From Phaeotremella fagi (taxonomy: Eukaryota > Basidiomycota > Tremellomycetes > Tremellales > Phaeotremellaceae), in contig BCHU01000009.1 of NCBI GenBank assembly GCA_001599715.1, forward strand, positions 558,001 to 622,000: a stretch of 64,000 nt of DNA, read 5' to 3'. Every line of letters begins with the position of its first letter. Positions within the stretch are counted from its first letter, which is position 1. The notes under the pieces were generated by a model. It was given only the letters and a program-made list of their open reading frames with translations. It did not search any database and had not been told where the DNA came from. The position numbers were made by a program, and so were the translations under genes. This document shows, one piece after another, positions 59,647 through 64,000 of this stretch.

Positions 59647-60060
59647 GGTGGTGGGTGGTGGATGTTGTGAAGGTGGTGGTGGTTGAGAGAAGACGGAGAG
59701 GATAGTTGGAGGAGAGAAGATTTAAATCTCTTTTGGGATTAAATAATAAATAATAAGTATAAAATAATAACAAGCCCGCCTCTGAATCCCACGTGGTAAT
59801 TACCCTTTTATTTTCCTGTTTCGGTTACAAACGCGTTTGACGAGACAGACAAGACACGTTGAACGTTGGTGGTAGTGGTAGTGGTACAGAGAGTGATTCA
59901 ATTCATCAATTCAGATTCATACTTATTATTTACTATTTAGTCCTCTTTAACTTAAATTACAACAAGATCTACATCAGTAGACTAGTAATTACATCTACAT
60001 CTACTTCCACTTCCACTTCTACTTCTACCTTCCTACTCTTCACCACCCCACTCTCTCACA
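59647..60060. other. divergent intergenic region of RLP24 and GDP-mannose pyrophosphorylase
   Basis: 414 bp with an ACGCGT at 59831-59836 and a run of CTACTTCCACTTCCAC-like pyrimidine repeats before the plus-strand start. No gene recognised. Confidence 0.5.
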
Positions 60061-61791
60061 ATGAAGATAAGTTCAACCCTCAAACCCAAACTCGCAGCTA
60101 AAACTAACATCCTTCTCCTATCCACGCTTTAATCTTGGTTGGTGGTTTCGGTACTCGTCTTAGACCTCTTACAGTGAGTGGAAGCAACTGCACCATTGTC
60201 CTCTTAATCGATTGCTGATCCCATCAAAAGTTATCATGGCCCAAGCCATTGGTTGAGTTCTGTAACAAGGTAAGTAGTCCCTTTCTCTCCATCATCCCAT
60301 TTAAGCTGATTCAATTTCAGGCTATGATGTGAGTATCTTCTCTTGATCGTTAGCGTAGCCCTACCTCGTTCAACATTATCATGATATTGACCAAGTCTTC
60401 CTTAGCTTGCATCAAATCGAAGCTCTTGTCAAGGTAAGCTCATCATCAGAGTCTTACGGGGTCCATGGCTAAATATACCTCAACTTCAGGCCGGCGTTAA
60501 AGACATCGTTCTCGCTGTCAACTACCGACCAGAAGTCATGGTCTCCGTCTTAAAAAAGACAGAAGAGGAATACGGTATCACAATCAACTTCAGTGTCGAA
60601 ACTGAGCCATTAGGAACAGGTCAGTAGCTTTCATATTCCACGAATCCAACCCCTAACACCCGTTCAGCTGGTCCACTCGCTCTCGCTCGTGATATCTTAG
60701 GCAAAGACGACTCACCATTCTTCGTTCTCAACTCTGATGTTACATGTACCTATCCATTCGAAGCTTTCAGAGATTTCCATCTCGCCCATGGTGGTGAAGG
60801 TTCAATCATGGTAAGTGAATTCTTTCCCTAGTAAAATCTTACTCACACACTTTAGGTTACCAAAGTAGCTGAACCATCAGCATACGGTGTCGTAGTTACC
60901 AAACCCAACTCTTCAGTTATCGATCGATTCGTTGAGAAACCAGTTCAATTCGTCGGAAACAGAATCAACGCCGGTATCTACATCTTCAACCCAAGCGTTC
61001 TCGATCGAATCGAATTAAGACCTACTTCAATCGAAACTGAAGTTTTCCCCGCTGTCGCTGCCGATGGTCAATTACATTCTTTCGATTTACCTGGTTTCTG
61101 GATGGATGTTGGACAACCAAAAGATTTCTTAACGGGTAGGTTAACAAATTTAGACGGTATCGCAACTCTAACACGCGTTTAGGAACATGTCTCTACCTCT
61201 CTCATCTTACTTCTCAACATTCTGAACTTTTGACTGATCCCTCCAAGAACAAATGGGTGTACGGTGGAAACGTTTTAGTCGATCCTGTGGGTCAAAACAA
61301 TCGCATAATCAAACAATTTCTAACCTTCCTTAGACCGCTGAAATCGATCCAACCGCCGTCATTGGTCCTAACGTCGTTATCGGTCCAGGTGCCAAGATCG
61401 GCGCAGGTGTTCGTCTCCAACGTTGTGTCATCATGTCAAACGCTGTCGTTCGTGACCACGCTTGGATCGCCAGTTCAATCATCGGTTGGAACAGTAACGT
61501 CGGTCGATGGGTGAGTTATTAGTTGAGAGTTATTGGGTGTTATACTAATACCGTCTAGACTCGTGTGGAAAACATCACAGTTTTGGGTGACGACGTTACT
61601 ATCAAAGATGAACTTTACGTTAACGGAGCTTCAGTCTTACCTCACAAGAGTGTATGTTCCTCTTGAACTGTTTCAATAATTCGAGCTAACGAAATTGCAG
61701 ATCTCAAGCAGTATCACCGAACCCAGAATCGTTATGTGTAAGTTCATTGATCACTCTTACTATACATAAGCTAACCAAATCCCCCATAGAA
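60061..61791 (+). CDS. GDP-mannose pyrophosphorylase (mannose-1-phosphate guanylyltransferase)
   Basis: Makes GDP-mannose from mannose-1-phosphate and GTP in the cytosol, the donor for protein glycosylation, GPI anchors and capsule or wall mannans. 364 residues or so. Signatures: [28 protein letters not shown] (residues 1-28; motif [11 protein letters not shown]), [49 protein letters not shown], then hexapeptide repeats ([20 protein letters not shown]) and [16 protein letters not shown]. The end is EPRIVM. Exon 1 gives only ATGAAG; the next bases form an AT-AC intron. There is an 8-nt exon (60321-60328), a 28-nt exon (60406-60433), and the stop codon TAA is split by the last intron (61738-61789). 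Known as PSA1/VIG9/MPG1 in other fungi. Confidence 0.95.
60067..60125 (+). other. AT-AC intron of the GDP-mannose pyrophosphorylase gene
   Basis: 59 nt beginning ATAAGTTC and ending TATCCAC, with branch point ACTAAC about 20 nt before the end. Removal joins ATGAAG to GCTTTAATCTTG, giving MKALIL. The donor looks like a GTAAGT site with the first G replaced by A, so it is probably a U2-type AT-AC intron, not a U12 (ATATCCTT) one. No GT-AG alternative restores the frame. Confidence 0.8.
60321..60328 (+). other. 8-nt microexon of the GDP-mannose pyrophosphorylase gene
   Basis: GCTATGAT between ...TTCAG and GTGAGT. With the next 28-nt exon it restores [14 protein letters not shown], the conserved sequence. 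Confidence 0.85.
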
Positions 61792-62443
61792 ACGTTCCAT
61801 CCATTATCTTATGCAATCTTGCCCAAATGCATAAATCTCAAATTCTCTCCAACCATTAAAACTAAACCTAACCAAAAAAAGACCCATTCATCCGCAAATA
61901 CAGAACACTAAAGTGCATCTACGTTCATATCATTTCACATCTTCTTTTTTTTTCTTCGACTCTATTGGTTTAGAGAGGTACCAACGGGGATCCATTCATC
62001 ACTTCTTCTTTTTAGTTGATTTGTTCTGTTCTGTTCTTTTCTTTTCTTTCACTCGTTCTCGTCGTTGGCAATAGATTTTTTCGGATAGTTTCATGCAGCG
62101 AATCTATGTTTTGGGGTGTCGCAGGATGGACGAGCTGATAGTTGAGTGACCATTCACAGTTCACACGACGATTCGATAATCATGTTTTCGATTTCCAACG
62201 TGTTCGAACCCAGTCTCAACCGTGCTTCACAAGTATGACTTGTATCGGGACAGCACACCATGCAGTAACTGTGTGTTTCTCCAAAACGGAAAAAAGGAGC
62301 AACGAAGAAAGGATACAGAAGACTTCTTTTCTTCCTTTCTACTAGCTTTCGTTTTCACGACCAGACTCCAGAAATGAACGACTTTTTGACATCTTTTCCC
62401 CCCTCTTCTCTCAAGCTAGTATCAAAACACTGATTTATTACAG
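61792..62443. other. intergenic, no gene seen
   Basis: 652 bp with the 3' end of the GDP-mannose pyrophosphorylase gene and the leader of the next gene. TTCTGTTCTGTTCTTTTCTTTT near 62025-62050 is a short pyrimidine repeat. An AG just before the next ATG might be the end of a 5' UTR intron. Confidence 0.5.
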
Positions 62444-63082
62444 ATGGATCAAGAGACTTATGATAGTTTTATGCAGTATTGGGAGGATCCTACTATCCAG
62501 CTTGATGAGGTTCAAAGTAGTTATTGTGAGTCGTGCTGTAAGTTTGATATATTGATTAGGTTCAAAGTCCCGAAACTTCGCTCAGTATTAAATTCAACGA
62601 TTACCAGAGAAATGTTACCAGGGGAGGAGCTCCAAAGTGCTAGACGCTTCTTGGAGGGATTGATCGCAGCAAACGAGACGATGATGTATCTCTCAGAAGC
62701 GCACAGAAGAGCTCTCGCTCATCACCTTCAAGCTCCCGTTGATCATCGATTCATGCTCGATGCCATCATCTCAAACAAGTAGGTGTTTGAAAGCATTCTA
62801 CTTGAAACCATTTTATTGACCTTTCGTTTTGTCAGTTTTGAAAATCTACCGTTGATCGTGGAAGATGTTTTCAAATCTTGCTTGAAACGACATCGAGATT
62901 GGAAACGGAGAGAGCGACTTATAAGCGTACTGAGTGAGATTGTAGAAACAGGTAAAGCTTTTGATAACGCTGTCAAGAAGTTGACTGAAATGGTTGGGTA
63001 CCCAGAAGAACCTTTAGGACTTTCATCAGAAAGCTGGGAGGAGTTGTTGGAAATCGCTCAATCTCGGGGTAGTAGCTCGTAG
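62444..63082 (+). CDS. hypothetical protein, one intron
   Basis: About 195 residues; I do not recognise a family. It starts MDQETYDSFMQYWEDPTIQL, has a Cys cluster (SSYCESCCKFD), and is predicted mostly helical with charged stretches (KSCLKRHRDWKRRERLI). One GT-AG intron near 62779-62836 joins AIISN to NFENLPLIVEDVF in frame. The codon pattern and the intron support a real gene. It may be lineage-specific. Confidence 0.65.
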
Positions 63083-64000
63083 GTATATCATTTGTACTTG
63101 TAATGCAAAGAAACAACAGTAATTTATGCTAAAGTGCCACTCTCGAATTCACTTTCAACACCTCTTTGTGACTGTACACCGAGTAAACTCAAGTGGTCTT
63201 GAATTTGGTGCCAACATACTGAGGCCGCCAAGGCCTAGACGTCTTGATATTTTGATCCATGAGTTGTTTTGAAGCATGTTTCAATCTTTACCATCGGATA
63301 TGATTAAGGGGTCTTCAGTTGCTTGGTTCATTCAGTTTTCCTTCGGTCTTTTGGTAGTTCATGTCCACCTGCATATCAAGATGATGCTGATGATAGAATG
63401 ATGTTGAGTTTGGGTCATGGGACCATGTACTCAACATATGTATCCTTGATACACTTAACTCTAAGCTCAATTTTGTAAACAACTTTACATTTTTCGTAGG
63501 TTAAAGCATAGCTGGTTGTTTACTTACTCAACTCACCAACAAAGGGGGTTAGGACTTAGGAACAGGATAAGACAATGGGAAGGGGTAAATAAAACGCCAC
63601 ACGCCACGTTTTTCTGGGGTTCTACCGTGTTTGGCACAGCAAAGAGCGTAGTGAGGGCGGCAGAGCAGAGGGAGAGGGGATGGGAGAGGGCAAGGGAGGG
63701 ACCGTGCAGAAGACACACACATACACTGTTGTCTCGCTCTCCCCCTTCTCTCTTTGGGTAACCAACAACAACCATCCCATCTAACTCTTCTATACGTTCA
63801 ACAACATCACTACTACTACTACCAACACTCACCCACAACCATCACCACCCACCAACCCACTTCTCGTCAACGTTCATCGACGAATCACTCTCATTTGGAA
63901 CCACTCTACACTCTACACTCTACGCTACTCCCCTCTACGACGCGTCTTGACGATACGTAAATAACAACGTAAATTCAACAACCTAAAATTCTGTCAACAA
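63083..64000. other. intergenic to the right edge
   Basis: 918 bp without a convincing gene. The part from 63740 is rich in CT/CA, like the 5' leader of a plus-strand gene that may start beyond the window, and holds one ACGCGT (63940-63945). A purine-rich stretch (AGAGGGAGAGGGGATGGGAGAGGG) lies near 63665-63690. Confidence 0.5.

Noticed and set aside
60067..60125. U12-type (minor spliceosome) intron
   Set aside because: The donor ATAAGTTC does not match ATATCCTT and the branch point ACTAAC looks U2-like, so a U2-type AT-AC intron is favoured.
63516..63838. Overlapping frames on both strands near the right edge
   Set aside because: Simple-sequence purine/pyrimidine stretches; no conserved content on either strand.

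Overview
The window is nuclear DNA of a basidiomycete yeast, most likely a tremellomycete of the Cryptococcus/Kwoniella group. Reasons: nearly every gene is cut by many short introns (commonly 32-60 nt, with CTAAC/CTGAC branch points), genes are tightly packed on both strands, a CAP59/CMT1-type (GT69) mannosyltransferase is present, and the Clf1 and Spt5 proteins look like tremellomycete orthologues. I cannot name the species. Coding coordinates below are genomic spans from start to stop codon and include introns.

Layout. 1-4910: the 3-methylcrotonyl-CoA carboxylase alpha subunit (cut by the left edge) and a secreted GH79 glycosidase, both on the minus strand. 4911-10781: a gene-poor, AT-rich island of about 5.9 kb built from decayed repeats: an inverted-repeat pair, a direct-repeat pair, an array of four CTGTANNTACAG palindromes, and a 496-bp solo LTR with target-site duplication inserted into one inverted-repeat arm. 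10782-12844: a DAL5-type MFS transporter. 13034-50645: a housekeeping stretch with SPT5, CAF-1 p60 (CAC2), RAD51, the GT69 mannosyltransferase, bL27m, an F-box protein, CLF1, inositol monophosphatase, RPA12, a DUF4112 protein, a BCAS3-like WD40 protein, an APH-fold kinase with an N-terminal zinc finger, DRE2, uL1m, a Ser/Asn-rich ORF, pyruvate kinase, a CCDC124/Lso2-like protein and eS4. 51206-51299: an intron-containing tRNA-Ala(UGC). 51630-58565: a second DAL5-type MFS transporter divergent from an NRPS-like adenylation-carrier-reductase enzyme. 58789-64000: RLP24, GDP-mannose pyrophosphorylase, an unrecognised protein and an empty right edge.

Two themes stand out. First, unusual splicing: an AT-AC intron right after ATGAAG in the GDP-mannose pyrophosphorylase gene, an 8-nt microexon and a stop codon split by an intron in the same gene, 4-nt microexons in inositol monophosphatase and in CLF1, a GC-AG intron in CLF1, and a 21-nt microexon in the carboxylase. 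All are inferred because only these junctions restore the conserved protein. Second, a possible small regulon: the palindromic motif CGGTCCG (Zn2Cys6-type inverted half-sites) occurs as pairs in front of both MFS transporters and of the adenylation-reductase gene, with similar geometry. The intergenic region between the second transporter and the reductase also carries several copies of AGGTGGATAC.

Functional links: SPT5, CLF1 and RPA12 serve transcription and splicing; CAC2 and RAD51 share a divergent promoter with an MCB element; GDP-mannose pyrophosphorylase makes the donor that mannosylation pathways, including GT69-type enzymes, depend on.
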